NCBI RefSeq assembly: GCF_015840915.1
Contig: NZ_CP060398.1
Coordinates: 1,860,001-1,924,000, forward strand
Source: Synechococcus sp. CBW1002
Lineage (GTDB): Bacteria > Cyanobacteriota > Cyanobacteriia > PCC-6307 > Cyanobiaceae
Direction: 5' to 3'
DNA: 64,000 nucleotides
Below are positions 16,206-26,473 of this stretch, piece by piece (within the stretch, counting starts at the first letter, position 1; each line of letters opens with the position of its first letter). The translations under genes were made by a program, and so were the position numbers. The notes below the pieces were generated by a model, which made no database searches, was not told the DNA's origin, and saw only the letters and a list, made by a program, of their open reading frames with translations.

Positions 16206-19200
16206 GCCTCTCGGACACCTTTATCCGCCGCCCGGTGCTCAGCACCGTGTGCAGCATCCTGATTCTGATGGCTGGCATCATCAGCCTGCCGCTGCTGCCG
16301 ATTGAGAACCTGCCCAACATCGCGCCGCCCACCATTGCGGTGACAGCCAACCTGCCGGGTGCCGATGCCCTCACGGTGGAAAGTGCCGTGACCGGACCTC
16401 TGGAGGAGCAGATCAACGGGGCGCCGGGGATGGATTACATCACCTCCAACAGCACCGGCCAGGGGGTGAGCCAGATCAATGTCTATTTCAAGCCGAACAC
16501 AAACGCCGATATTGATCAGGTCAATGTGCTCAACCGGGTGCAGACGGCCACGGCCCAGCTGCCTGAGCAGGTCAATGCCCAGGGCATCACGGTGCAGCAG
16601 ACGGCGTCCAGTTACCTGCTGGTCTATAACCTCACCTCCACCAAAGGCCAGTTCGACCGCAACTATCTCAACGGTCTGTTTCAGCTCAACCTCCTCTACC
16701 CCCTCAGCCGTGCCGACGGGGTGGGCCAGGTCAATGTCTTTGGAGCCAGCGATCCTGCCTTTCGCCTCTGGGTCGATCCCCTCAAGCTGGCTCGCTTCAA
16801 TCTCAGCATCAATGATGTGATTGATGCCCTCAGCTCCCAGAACCAGGTGGTGATCGCCGGCAGCATCGGCGGCCCCCCTTCGGTTCCGGCCAATCGCCTC
16901 ACCTACCCGTTGCTGGTCAACGGCAACCTGGAAACGGTCCAGGAGTTTGAGAATCTCATCCTGGCCAAAGGCCCGGGCGGGAGCCAGACAGCTGAGGGAT
17001 CGGATGGCGGCCTGATTCGCCTGTCTGATGTGGGCCGTGCCGAATATGCGTTTCAGAACTTCTATCAGTCAGCGATCAACGCCAAGACCGGTTATCCCTG
17101 TGTTGGGTTTGGCGTGATTCAGCTGCCCGGTAGCAATGCGATCTCAACCGCCAAATCGGTGGATACTGTTCTGAAGCAGTTTGAAAGTACCCTGCCTCCA
17201 GGTGTGCGGCTTGAAAAGGTCTTTGATCAGACTGACTTCATCAATGGCTCCATCGAAGCGGCGCTGGATGCCCTGCGCGACGCCGTTGTGCTGGTGCTGT
17301 TGATCATCTTCCTTTTCCTTCAGGACTGGAAGGCCACGGCCGTGCCTGCCCTGGCCCTGCCGATCGCCCTGCTCGGCGCCCTTGTCTTCGTAAAGGCGTT
17401 CGGATTCTCGATCAACGAACTCACCCTGCTGGGGATCATTCTCGCCACCGGCCTGGTGGTGGACGACGCCATCGTGGTGGTGGAAGCAGTCTCGGCCCGC
17501 ATCGAAGCGGGCGACCCGCCGTTCAAGGCGGCCTCGAATGCGATGAAGGAACTCACCGGAGCCATCCTGGCCACCGCCCTGGTGCTGCTGGCTGTGTTCA
17601 TTCCGGTCACCTTCTTTCCTGGGGCGACTGGCGTGATCTACCGCCAGTTTGCCCTCACGATCGTGTTTTCAATCCTGGTGTCCACCTTCAATGCGATCAC
17701 TGGCAAGCCATTGCAGTCGGCGTTGCTTCTCGGAGGCGGCAAGACCAATCCCACCGGATTGAAGTGGACCCTGATTGGAGCCGCCATCGGTGGCCTTTAC
17801 GGCTACATGGTGAATGCCTGGGTCACAATGCTGCTCTTCGGATTGCTGGGTGCCCTGATCGGCACCTTCCTGCAGCCGATCTTCAAGGCCTTCAACGCCT
17901 TCTTTGAGCGCCTGGCTGCCGGCTATGCCCGGTTGCTTGACCAGGTGATCCGCCTGCGGCGTCTGGTGGTTGCTGTTCTGCTCGGTGGCGTGGTGCTCAC
18001 GGGCATTGCCTTCACGGCCGTTCCCACCGGCTTTGTGCCGACGGAAGACCAGGGCTACGGGCTCGGCATCATCCAGCTTCCGCCGCAGGCTTCGATCGAA
18101 GCCACCATGGAAGTTGCTGATAAGGCCAGAAAAATCATCGCCGAAGAACCGGAAGTTGTCTCTGGTGAGTTGATTGGTGGAACCGGATTCAATGGTGGAG
18201 CCTTTAACCAGGCCATCTTCTTCTTCGGTCTCAAGCCGATTGAGGAACGCACCTCTCCACAGCAATCGGCGCAGGCGATCATCCGTCGCTTCAACCAGAA
18301 GTTCCGTGAGATTCCCGGCGCCGTGGTTCTCTCCCAGTCTCCCGCCGCGGTGCCTGGGTTCAGCGCCCAGGGGGGATTCTCGTTTCAGTTCAACGACCTC
18401 AGTAATGGTGGCTATACGCCCACCGATCTCTCCAAGCTGTCTGATCAGCTGATCGTCAAGGCGCGGGCCACGGGGGATTTCTTCAATATCTATACTCAGT
18501 TCGTCAGTGATGCACCGGTCTGGCGGCTGGATGTGGATCGCGATCGGATGGCCTCGCTCGATATCAACTATGGCGATGCCATGGCCACTCTGGGGGCCCT
18601 GGCGGGAGGCCGCTTCGTGAATCCCACCTATGAAGATGGCCAATACCGGCAGGTGTACGTGCAGGCCGAAGGAGAGAGCAGGAGTGTGGTGGAGGATCTG
18701 GCCAATCTCTATGTGACCAACGGCAAGGGTCAGCAGATCCCTCTCTCCAATGTGATTCAGGCCCGGCTGGACAGCGCTCCGCCGATTGTCAGTCACTTCA
18801 ACCTGTATCGCACCGTGCTGATCCAAGGGGCCGAGGCGATCGGCAAGAGCAGTGGTCAGGCGATCGACAGCCTGTCGCAGGCATTCAGCCAGCTTGATTT
18901 CAGCAACATCGGTATGGATTGGTCAGCCTTGTCCCGCTCCGAGGTGCAGGCCGGTTCCCTGGCGATCCTGGTCTTCGCCCTTGGCATTGTGGTGGTCTAT
19001 CTGGTGCTCTCCGCCCAGTACGGCAGCTACATCGATCCGCTGATCATCCTGATGACCGTGCCACTGGCGATGCTGGGGGCCCTGGCCTTCCTGGTGATGC
19101 GCGGGCAGGTGAACAACGTCTATGCCCAGGTTGGGCTGGTCACCCTGATCGGCCTCGCTGCCAAGAACGGCATCCTGATCGTTGATCTGGCCAACCAGCG

Positions 19201-19540
19201 CCTCGAGCGGGGCGAATCGATCCCGGCGGCGGCCAGCGGCGCGGCTCGATCCCGCCTTCGCCCGATCCTGATGACGGCCATGGCGGCTCTGGCGGGCTTT
19301 TTCCCCCTGGTGATCGCCGATGGAGCCGGTGCTCTGAGTCAACGCTCCCTGGGATCGGTGATCTTTGGTGGCCTGCTGGTGGCCACTGTGCTCAGCCTGT
19401 TCGTGGTGCCCTCGTTCTATGTCCTGATGAAGAACCTCGAGCGCGACTGGTTTCCCGCCAGCGCCGACACCTCCGATCCTTTGGCCGACGATCCCGTACC
19501 CGCCGTGCAGCCCCCGGTTCCGCCTCAACCGTCGCCCTGA
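16202..19540 (+). CDS. RND efflux pump, HAE1/AcrB family (copy 2)
   Basis: 1112-residue AcrB-type pump, clearly paralogous to the 11298 copy along its length. It starts SDTFIRRPVLSTVCSILIL, has ENLPNIAPPTI, and carries the proton-relay helix GLVVDDAIVVVEA. A hydrophobic insertion of about 50 residues near 513-563 replaces the larger one in copy 1. It ends in a proline-rich tail. The adaptor and pump genes overlap by 4 bp, and the small membrane protein follows after 33 bp. Duplication of the whole three-gene module is the simplest explanation for the arrangement. Confidence 0.93.
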   Translation: MSLSDTFIRRPVLSTVCSILILMAGIISLPLLPIENLPNIAPPTIAVTANLPGADALTVESAVTGPLEEQINGAPGMDYITSNSTGQGVSQINVYFKPNTNADIDQVNVLNRVQTATAQLPEQVNAQGITVQQTASSYLLVYNLTSTKGQFDRNYLNGLFQLNLLYPLSRADGVGQVNVFGASDPAFRLWVDPLKLARFNLSINDVIDALSSQNQVVIAGSIGGPPSVPANRLTYPLLVNGNLETVQEFENLILAKGPGGSQTAEGSDGGLIRLSDVGRAEYAFQNFYQSAINAKTGYPCVGFGVIQLPGSNAISTAKSVDTVLKQFESTLPPGVRLEKVFDQTDFINGSIEAALDALRDAVVLVLLIIFLFLQDWKATAVPALALPIALLGALVFVKAFGFSINELTLLGIILATGLVVDDAIVVVEAVSARIEAGDPPFKAASNAMKELTGAILATALVLLAVFIPVTFFPGATGVIYRQFALTIVFSILVSTFNAITGKPLQSALLLGGGKTNPTGLKWTLIGAAIGGLYGYMVNAWVTMLLFGLLGALIGTFLQPIFKAFNAFFERLAAGYARLLDQVIRLRRLVVAVLLGGVVLTGIAFTAVPTGFVPTEDQGYGLGIIQLPPQASIEATMEVADKARKIIAEEPEVVSGELIGGTGFNGGAFNQAIFFFGLKPIEERTSPQQSAQAIIRRFNQKFREIPGAVVLSQSPAAVPGFSAQGGFSFQFNDLSNGGYTPTDLSKLSDQLIVKARATGDFFNIYTQFVSDAPVWRLDVDRDRMASLDINYGDAMATLGALAGGRFVNPTYEDGQYRQVYVQAEGESRSVVEDLANLYVTNGKGQQIPLSNVIQARLDSAPPIVSHFNLYRTVLIQGAEAIGKSSGQAIDSLSQAFSQLDFSNIGMDWSALSRSEVQAGSLAILVFALGIVVVYLVLSAQYGSYIDPLIILMTVPLAMLGALAFLVMRGQVNNVYAQVGLVTLIGLAAKNGILIVDLANQRLERGESIPAAASGAARSRLRPILMTAMAALAGFFPLVIADGAGALSQRSLGSVIFGGLLVATVLSLFVVPSFYVLMKNLERDWFPASADTSDPLADDPVPAVQPPVPPQPSP

Positions 19541-19573
19541 GCGGCTCTTTCCCAGGTTCGCTGCCTCTGTGCC

Positions 19574-19855
19574 ATGCCTCTCCCCCCTCCTCCTGGCTAC
19601 CGCCGCGGCCGTCAGCGGCGCGTTGATCGACGCCGCATCGCCCTGGCCGGCACTCTGATGGCCTCGGCGGCCACTGTTCTGGCGCTGCTGGCCCACCGCG
19701 CCATGCGCACCCCTGGCAGCCTGCTCACCCCGATCCCGTTGGTGAAGTTGGCGGTGGTGGTCAGCGTGGCCGGCGCCTGCGGCAGCTGGGGTGAAACGAT
19801 GCGACAGCTGGCTCTGGTGGCCAAGGACGATCCGGACTCAGATCTCGGGGGGTGA
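19574..19855 (+). CDS. Small two-helix membrane protein linked to RND module 2
   Basis: 93 residues: a very basic N-terminus (YRRGRQRRVDRRR), a helix LAGTLMASAATVLALLA, a short proline-containing loop, a helix LAVVVSVAGACGSW and an ETMRQLALVAKDDPD tail. The arrangement and the tail match the 14713-15054 product, and both sit directly behind an RND pump gene. Function unknown; a regulatory or stabilising subunit of the pump is inferred from position only. Confidence 0.7.
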   Translation: MPLPPPPGYRRGRQRRVDRRRIALAGTLMASAATVLALLAHRAMRTPGSLLTPIPLVKLAVVVSVAGACGSWGETMRQLALVAKDDPDSDLGG

Positions 19856-19937
19856 GTGGGCGATGGCCCTGGCGGCTGAAGCCAGGTGCTGGTGGCACGG
19901 GGCTCACTCTCCGGCCAGCTGGTGGCTCGCTCGTTGG

Positions 19938-21695
19938 TCACTCATGACGGCTGCTACCGGCTGGTTCAGTGCCGGATGTCTGGACGTCATCTCTGACTCC
20001 GGCCGAGGCGCAGGCGGGCGGGCTGGAGCGCAGAAACTCCTGCCGGGCGCTGCTCAGGGTGGGGAAGATGTGATCGGCACCGATCGCGTCCAGCAAGCCC
20101 GCCCGCACCAACTGGCCGTAAAGATCCTGTTTCACCCGCGCCAGGCCCAGCACGATCTGCCGATGGCGGAGTTCCTGGATCAGCTCGATCAGCATGTCTG
20201 CCGCTGAGATGTCGATCTCCACGATCGCTTCGGCATTGACCACGAACCAGGCCACCGGTGTGGTTTCGGCCTCGATCGCGGCCAGGGCTCTGCGGCGGAA
20301 ATGGTCGGCATTGGCGAAGCAGAGGGGCGCGTCGTAGCGGTAGATCACCAGCCCGGGCAGTGTCCGTGCTCCCGCCCAGTCGTGGATGTCGTGCAGACCC
20401 GCCAGCTGGGGCACCTCCCCCAGCACCGCATCGTTGGGCCGCACCAGCCGGCTGAACAGATCGATCACCGACAGCGCCACCGCCACGGCCACACCTGTGA
20501 GCAGGTCGGTGAGCAGCACCCCCGCCAGGGTGGCCAGAGCCAGCTGCCATTCGCTGCTGCGAAAGCTGCGCAGCCGCCGAAATTCGCCCAGATCAATCAG
20601 CCGCAGCGCCGCGTAGATCACGATGGACCCCAGGGCCGCCTTGGGGAACAGCGCCAGCACCGGCCGCAGGGCCAGCAGCACCAGGATCACCACCAGGAAG
20701 GCCACCAGGGAAAACACCTGGCTGCGGCTGCCGGCGGTGTCGCCGATGGCGGTGCGGCTGCCGCTGCTGCTCACCGGGAAGCCCTGCAGCAGCCCGTTGC
20801 CCAGGTTCACAGCCCCCAGGGCCAACAGTTCCCGGTTGGCATCGATCCGGTAGCCGTTGCGAGCTGCGAAGGCCCGGGCAGTGAGCACGTTGTCGGAGTA
20901 GCCCACCAGGGCGATGCCTGCCGCGGTGGGCAGCAGGGACCTGAGTGTGGGGAGCGTCTCCCCCAGGGGCAGGCTCAACTGGGGCAGCCCCGCCGGAATC
21001 GGGCCGATCACCGCCACGCCCTGACGGTCCAACTGGAGAGCCGCCACCACTGCCGTGGCCAGAAGCACCGCCAACAGGGGAGCCGGCAGGCTGGGCCAGC
21101 GCCGTTGCAGCACCACCAGGAAGGTCAGCACCGCCGCCGCCAGCGCCAGGGTGGGCCCGTGCACCTCCACGTGCCGTTGCACAAGCTCCTGGATCTGCCC
21201 ACCGATCGAATCGGCCGCCAGGGTGAGCCCGCAGATCCTGCCCAGCTGACTGGTGATCATGATCACCGCCACCCCGGCCATGTAGCCCACCAGGATCGGC
21301 TTGGAGAGCAGATCGGCCAGGAATCCGAGCCGGCCCCAGGCTCCGAGGCAGCAGAGCCCACCCACCACCAGGGCCAGCAGAGAGGCCAGCCCGGCGTAGT
21401 GGCCTGGATCGCCAGCAGCGAGTGGACCGATGGCGGCGGCGGTCATCACGGCCGTGGTGGATTCCGGCCCCACCGACAGCTGGGGTGAGGAGCCCAGGAG
21501 TGCATAGAGCAGCAGCGGCGGCAGGATGGCCCACAGCCCGCTGATCGGGGGCAGTCCCGCCAGCTCGGCGTAGGCCATGCACTGGGGAATCAGGTAGGCC
21601 GCCACGGTGATGCCTGCCACCAGATCGGCCTTCCACCACTCCGGCCTCCCCTGGTGGAGCGGCTGCATCCCTGGCGGAGGCCAGGAGGGCCTCAT
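19938..21695 (-). CDS. SulP-family anion transporter with STAS domain
   Basis: Secondary anion transporter of the SLC26/SulP family, 585 aa. The opening WWKADLVAGITVAAYLIPQ and YAELAGLPPISGLW are the family signature, followed by about 10-12 helices. The cytosolic C-terminal STAS domain starts near residue 440 (PGLVIYRYDAPLCFANAD) and includes VEIDISAADML. Cyanobacterial members include the bicarbonate transporter BicA and sulfate transporters; which substrate applies cannot be decided here. It is convergent with the RND operon. Confidence 0.9.
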   Translation of the reverse strand: MRPSWPPPGMQPLHQGRPEWWKADLVAGITVAAYLIPQCMAYAELAGLPPISGLWAILPPLLLYALLGSSPQLSVGPESTTAVMTAAAIGPLAAGDPGHYAGLASLLALVVGGLCCLGAWGRLGFLADLLSKPILVGYMAGVAVIMITSQLGRICGLTLAADSIGGQIQELVQRHVEVHGPTLALAAAVLTFLVVLQRRWPSLPAPLLAVLLATAVVAALQLDRQGVAVIGPIPAGLPQLSLPLGETLPTLRSLLPTAAGIALVGYSDNVLTARAFAARNGYRIDANRELLALGAVNLGNGLLQGFPVSSSGSRTAIGDTAGSRSQVFSLVAFLVVILVLLALRPVLALFPKAALGSIVIYAALRLIDLGEFRRLRSFRSSEWQLALATLAGVLLTDLLTGVAVAVALSVIDLFSRLVRPNDAVLGEVPQLAGLHDIHDWAGARTLPGLVIYRYDAPLCFANADHFRRRALAAIEAETTPVAWFVVNAEAIVEIDISAADMLIELIQELRHRQIVLGLARVKQDLYGQLVRAGLLDAIGADHIFPTLSSARQEFLRSSPPACASAGVRDDVQTSGTEPAGSSRHE

Positions 21696-21708
21696 GGGCT
21701 GGCGCCGT

Positions 21709-22077
21709 TCATTTCACCGGATACCTTGTCGCGGCCTTGTCCCTGCAGGTGGTGCGGGCCTGGTCGATGTTGCTGCCGGCTTCAACCTGCTCCAGGAAGC
21801 AGGTGCAGGTGAACTCCCCCATGCCAGCGGGTGGTGTCTTGCCGGCGGCGGCCATGGCGGCGTTGAAGCCCGCCATGCAGAGTGCCTTCACCTGATTACC
21901 ATCAACAGCCCCGGCAGGTGCGGCCTGGCCGATCCCCATCAGCAGCACGGCCAGCCCCATCACTCGGACGCGTGGCCATCCGGAGCGTTCGCCTGAGGGA
22001 GACAGGCGGCTTGTGGCGGCAGACGGGCGAACTGCCGCGGCAGACGGGGGAACAGTGGGTGAGGTCATGCCGAGCAA
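21709..22077 (-). CDS. Small secreted protein with four cysteines
   Basis: Up to 122 residues; starts at 22077, 22068 (ATG) or 21963 (GTG) are possible. The segment VMGLAVLLMGIGQAAPAGA is a signal peptide or anchor, followed by about 65 residues with four Cys, including a C-T-C-F motif, and charged helical stretches. No family recognised. It lies 13 bp upstream of the SulP start on the same strand and may be cotranscribed with it. Confidence 0.6.
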   Translation of the reverse strand: MLGMTSPTVPPSAAAVRPSAATSRLSPSGERSGWPRVRVMGLAVLLMGIGQAAPAGAVDGNQVKALCMAGFNAAMAAAGKTPPAGMGEFTCTCFLEQVEAGSNIDQARTTCRDKAATRYPVK

Positions 22078-22172
22078 TTGGACCGTTACTCCTGAGGCTA
22101 GGAGCAGGGACGAGCCTGGTCAGAGTGAGCGGGAGATCACGGATCAGGTGAGCACCGATCAGATGACCATGA

Positions 22173-23837
<1,665 letters not shown>

Positions 23838-23938
23838 CTACGCCTGGCCCCAGAACGGGCTGGCTCCGGCAACCGTCGCTAGCGTTTCTTCATGGCCGGG
23901 TCGCACTCTGCCTGCGCTCCTTTTGCCCCAGCTCGCCC

Positions 23939-24313
23939 GTGCTGCTTCCCTCGTCCCGCCCTGCCGGTCTGGCCCTGGTGCTGGCGGCCATTCTCGTGCC
24001 CCTGGCCCGTCCTGGCCAGGCGGCACCCATGGGGCTCGGCCCGGTCGATTCCTATCCCGCTGCGGTCCAGCAGACCCGCAAGGCAGCAGAAGCTGTGCTC
24101 AGCCATGCCGGCGCTGAAAGCTGCCTGCGGGGCAAGCTCACCAACGCCCTGCTCAAACTCAGCGCCAGCTGCTCGGCCGCTGGTCGTCAGGGCGGAGCCT
24201 GCGAGCTGGCTGACCGGGCCATCGTGGTGACGCCCTGGTCGGTGCCCTTCATGGAGAGCACATCCCGCGCTCTGCTGGATGCGGCAGAGGCTCCAGTGCC
24301 CTCTGCCCCTTGA
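23939..24313 (+). CDS. Small secreted protein, unknown function
   Basis: About 124 residues from a GTG. Signal peptide GLALVLAAILVPLARPGQA, then a helical domain with three Cys (ESCLRGKLTNALLKLSASC and GGACELADRA). The reading frame is open upstream to 23714 but the signal peptide argues for the GTG at 23939. No family recognised. It is convergent with another small secreted protein gene at 24347-24868, with an inverted repeat between the two. Confidence 0.6.
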   Translation: MLLPSSRPAGLALVLAAILVPLARPGQAAPMGLGPVDSYPAAVQQTRKAAEAVLSHAGAESCLRGKLTNALLKLSASCSAAGRQGGACELADRAIVVTPWSVPFMESTSRALLDAAEAPVPSAP

Positions 24314-24362
24314 ACCGTTTCGGCGCTGAATCGGTTCACGAACGGTTCACTGCTGAAACGGT
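24314..24362. terminator. Inverted repeat between convergent genes
   Basis: Arms ACCGTTTCGGC (24314-24324) and GCTGAAACGGT (24352-24362) pair with one mismatch. Between them an inner GAACGG/CCGTTC-type pairing is also possible. There is no T run, so it may be a weak bidirectional terminator. Confidence 0.4.
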
Positions 24363-24868
24363 GACGAAGGTTTGTCGCTGGTCGCAGTCGGTTTGGCCTG
24401 GGCGCGGCAGATCACCATCAGGTCGCCTGCCGCCCTGTTGAGCGCTTCTCGTCTGACGTAGCTGTTGACCGCCGTGACCTCGGAGCCCTCCCGAATCTCC
24501 CAGAGCACGTCTTTGCAGGAGGCCGAAAGGCGCGGGTGATCGATCAGGCGGTCGGCCTGGTCCCGCGCCGGGGTGCAGGTGGCATCGTTGTTCTCACGGC
24601 CACAGTCCTGGGCGGCCAGCTGCAGTTGACGGAACTTGGCGTTGCTGGGGTAAGGGGGCAGATCTTTCCCCAGGGCCGCAGGCAACGGCAGGCAGAGCAG
24701 CAAGGGACTCAGCTGCAGCAACCTCAGCCCAATCCCTGATCGCTGGATCGCAGACTGCCCAGGCTGTGGTGCTCTGGTGCGGGTGGTTGCTTCCCAGGGC
24801 AGATCCAGCTGCGGCTCCACTGGCCTGGCACGGGAAGGGCCAGAGTTGGGGGCAGGGCTGTCAGCCAT
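24347..24868 (-). CDS. Small secreted or anchored protein, unknown function
   Basis: 173 residues from ATG 24868: a proline-rich N-terminus, then a hydrophobic stretch LRLLQLSPLLLCLPLPAALG that looks like a signal or anchor, then a polar domain of about 90 residues with four Cys (DCGRENNDATC, SASCKD, MVICRAQ). A start at the internal hydrophobic segment is possible. No family recognised. It lies 38 bp downstream of the flavin monooxygenase on the same strand. Confidence 0.6.
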   Translation of the reverse strand: MADSPAPNSGPSRARPVEPQLDLPWEATTRTRAPQPGQSAIQRSGIGLRLLQLSPLLLCLPLPAALGKDLPPYPSNAKFRQLQLAAQDCGRENNDATCTPARDQADRLIDHPRLSASCKDVLWEIREGSEVTAVNSYVRREALNRAAGDLMVICRAQAKPTATSDKPSSPFQQ

Positions 24869-24906
24869 CACTCCGCTCGGACAGGCTGTTGCATCATGAC
24901 GGGCCC

Positions 24907-26184
24907 TCACGATTCCAGCAGGCGCGGGCTCTCCAGCAGGTTCAGGGTGGTCACTCCCTGCCGCAGTGGTCGTTGCTGGTCGATCCAGTGATGGCGCAGA
25001 GCCGGAGCCAGCCACGGAGCCCCCGCCAGCAGCAACGCCCTCAGCCAGGGCTGGCCCTGCAGCAGCATCCCCCGTTCGGCCTCCTGGCGTTGCAGGGTCT
25101 GCAGGGTCCGGATCTCCGGCAGACGTTCGGCTGCGATCGCGGCCAGGGCGGCATCAAGCTGGGAAGCCGCTGGCTGGGCACCCTCCGCCAGAAGCGGAAT
25201 CAGATGGTTCGCGGCAGCCAGAGCATCGCGCAAGGCCATGTTGATCCCCTGAGCCCGCACCGGACTCATCGGATGGGCGGCATCGCCCAGCATCAGCAGG
25301 CCAGGCCGATGCCAGCGGGGAGCCAGGCCCACGCGGACGGCCAGGGGCACCGGTGCCGTCGCGTGCACACTGCCGTTGCGCATCCAGGCCCTCAGCTCCG
25401 GCGGGCTCTGGCGGGCCCAGCACTCCGGCCAGGGGCTCTCCGCTGGCGTTGGCGTCGTCTGAACCGGGCCTGTCGCCACGGCGCGACGGGGACGAACCCA
25501 GGCCAGTTGCGCCACGCCGGTGGCCCCGTTGAACAGGCTGAAGATCCCGGCGGGGCCAACCACGGTGGTGAACCAGTCTCCCTGGGGCAGTGGCGGAGCG
25601 GCAGAGGTCGTGGAGGCCGCTGGCAGCCGGAACCAGAGCAGATCGAGGGGGCTGCTCTGCTCCTGCAGCTCCAGGCCGGCCAGGCGTCGCAGCAATGAGC
25701 TGCGCCCATCGCAGGCCAGGACCAGATCGGCCCGCAGCTCCTGGCCGTCCGCCAGCCGGATCCCCGCGATACGGCCGTTCTGCTCCACCAGCCCAGTGGC
25801 AGCGGTGCCTCGCAGAACCTGACAGCCTGGATAGCCCGCCGCCCGCTCCAACAGGCGCTCCAGCAGGGCCGGTTGGCTCACCAGGGTGCAGGCAGGGCCA
25901 GGGGCCAGGGGTTCCGCGGCCCGAAACAACTCCCGGCCGTCCAGCACGAAACGCCAGCCGGCCAGGGGCCGCTGGGGCAGTCCGTCCAGCAGGTCGGCAC
26001 CGCCGATCTGTTCAAGGGCGGCCAGACCGCTGGGCATCAGGGCTTCGCCGCGGAAGACCCGATCCAGATTCCGGCTGGTTTCGATCAGGGTGAGCGGGAT
26101 GCCCTGCTGGCTCAGCAGAAGGGCGAGGGCGGCACCGGTGGGCCCGCCCCCCACGATCAGAACCCGCGCCGGCTCGCGTCTCAC
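24907..26184 (-). CDS. FAD-dependent monooxygenase (PHBH/UbiH-like)
   Basis: 425 residues from GTG 26184. It has the FAD-binding Rossmann motif VLIVGGGPTGAALALLL at the N-terminus, the middle DG motif LVLACDGRSSLLRRLAG, and the second FAD motif LLMLGDAAHPMSPVRAQG near residue 290. Such enzymes hydroxylate aromatic or isoprenoid substrates; the substrate is unknown. The frame is open back to 26373 but the extra residues resemble no family member and cover the small gene at 26213-26473. Confidence 0.85.
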   Translation of the reverse strand: MRREPARVLIVGGGPTGAALALLLSQQGIPLTLIETSRNLDRVFRGEALMPSGLAALEQIGGADLLDGLPQRPLAGWRFVLDGRELFRAAEPLAPGPACTLVSQPALLERLLERAAGYPGCQVLRGTAATGLVEQNGRIAGIRLADGQELRADLVLACDGRSSLLRRLAGLELQEQSSPLDLLWFRLPAASTTSAAPPLPQGDWFTTVVGPAGIFSLFNGATGVAQLAWVRPRRAVATGPVQTTPTPAESPWPECWARQSPPELRAWMRNGSVHATAPVPLAVRVGLAPRWHRPGLLMLGDAAHPMSPVRAQGINMALRDALAAANHLIPLLAEGAQPAASQLDAALAAIAAERLPEIRTLQTLQRQEAERGMLLQGQPWLRALLLAGAPWLAPALRHHWIDQQRPLRQGVTTLNLLESPRLLES

Positions 26185-26212
26185 CCCGTCGATGGCTGGA
26201 AACGGGGGCGGT

Positions 26213-26473
26213 TCAGGTGAAGGAGTTGTAATTGAGACCGTCGTGGGGTTTGTGCGTGGTGCCGCCGCTAAGACCGGTCTTTCGCGCCAGCAGATAGTCG
26301 ACCAACTCCTGCTGCAGGGCCAGCAGTTCCTTGGTACACCCGCGGAAGGCGGCTCTATGGCGGATCTCATCATGCCGGGTGTGGAGATCCCGCAGCATCA
26401 GATTGATCGCATCAATGGTGGCTGACGGGTTGGGATCAGTGGCGCTTCTGTTGGAGGTCGCTGGCTGCTCCAC
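26213..26473 (-). CDS. Small conserved-looking protein, unknown function
   Basis: 86 residues from a GTG that overlaps the stop of the phospholipase-D-like gene. Its helical, charged core (AINLMLRDLHTRHDEIRHR, then ELLALQQELVDYLLARK) reads like a compact soluble protein with a short polar tail ending NYNSF. It fills exactly the gap between the neighbouring lipoprotein and monooxygenase genes. A much longer open frame in the same phase, up to 27442, is a shadow of the phospholipase gene. No family recognised. Confidence 0.65.
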   Translation of the reverse strand: MEQPATSNRSATDPNPSATIDAINLMLRDLHTRHDEIRHRAAFRGCTKELLALQQELVDYLLARKTGLSGGTTHKPHDGLNYNSFT

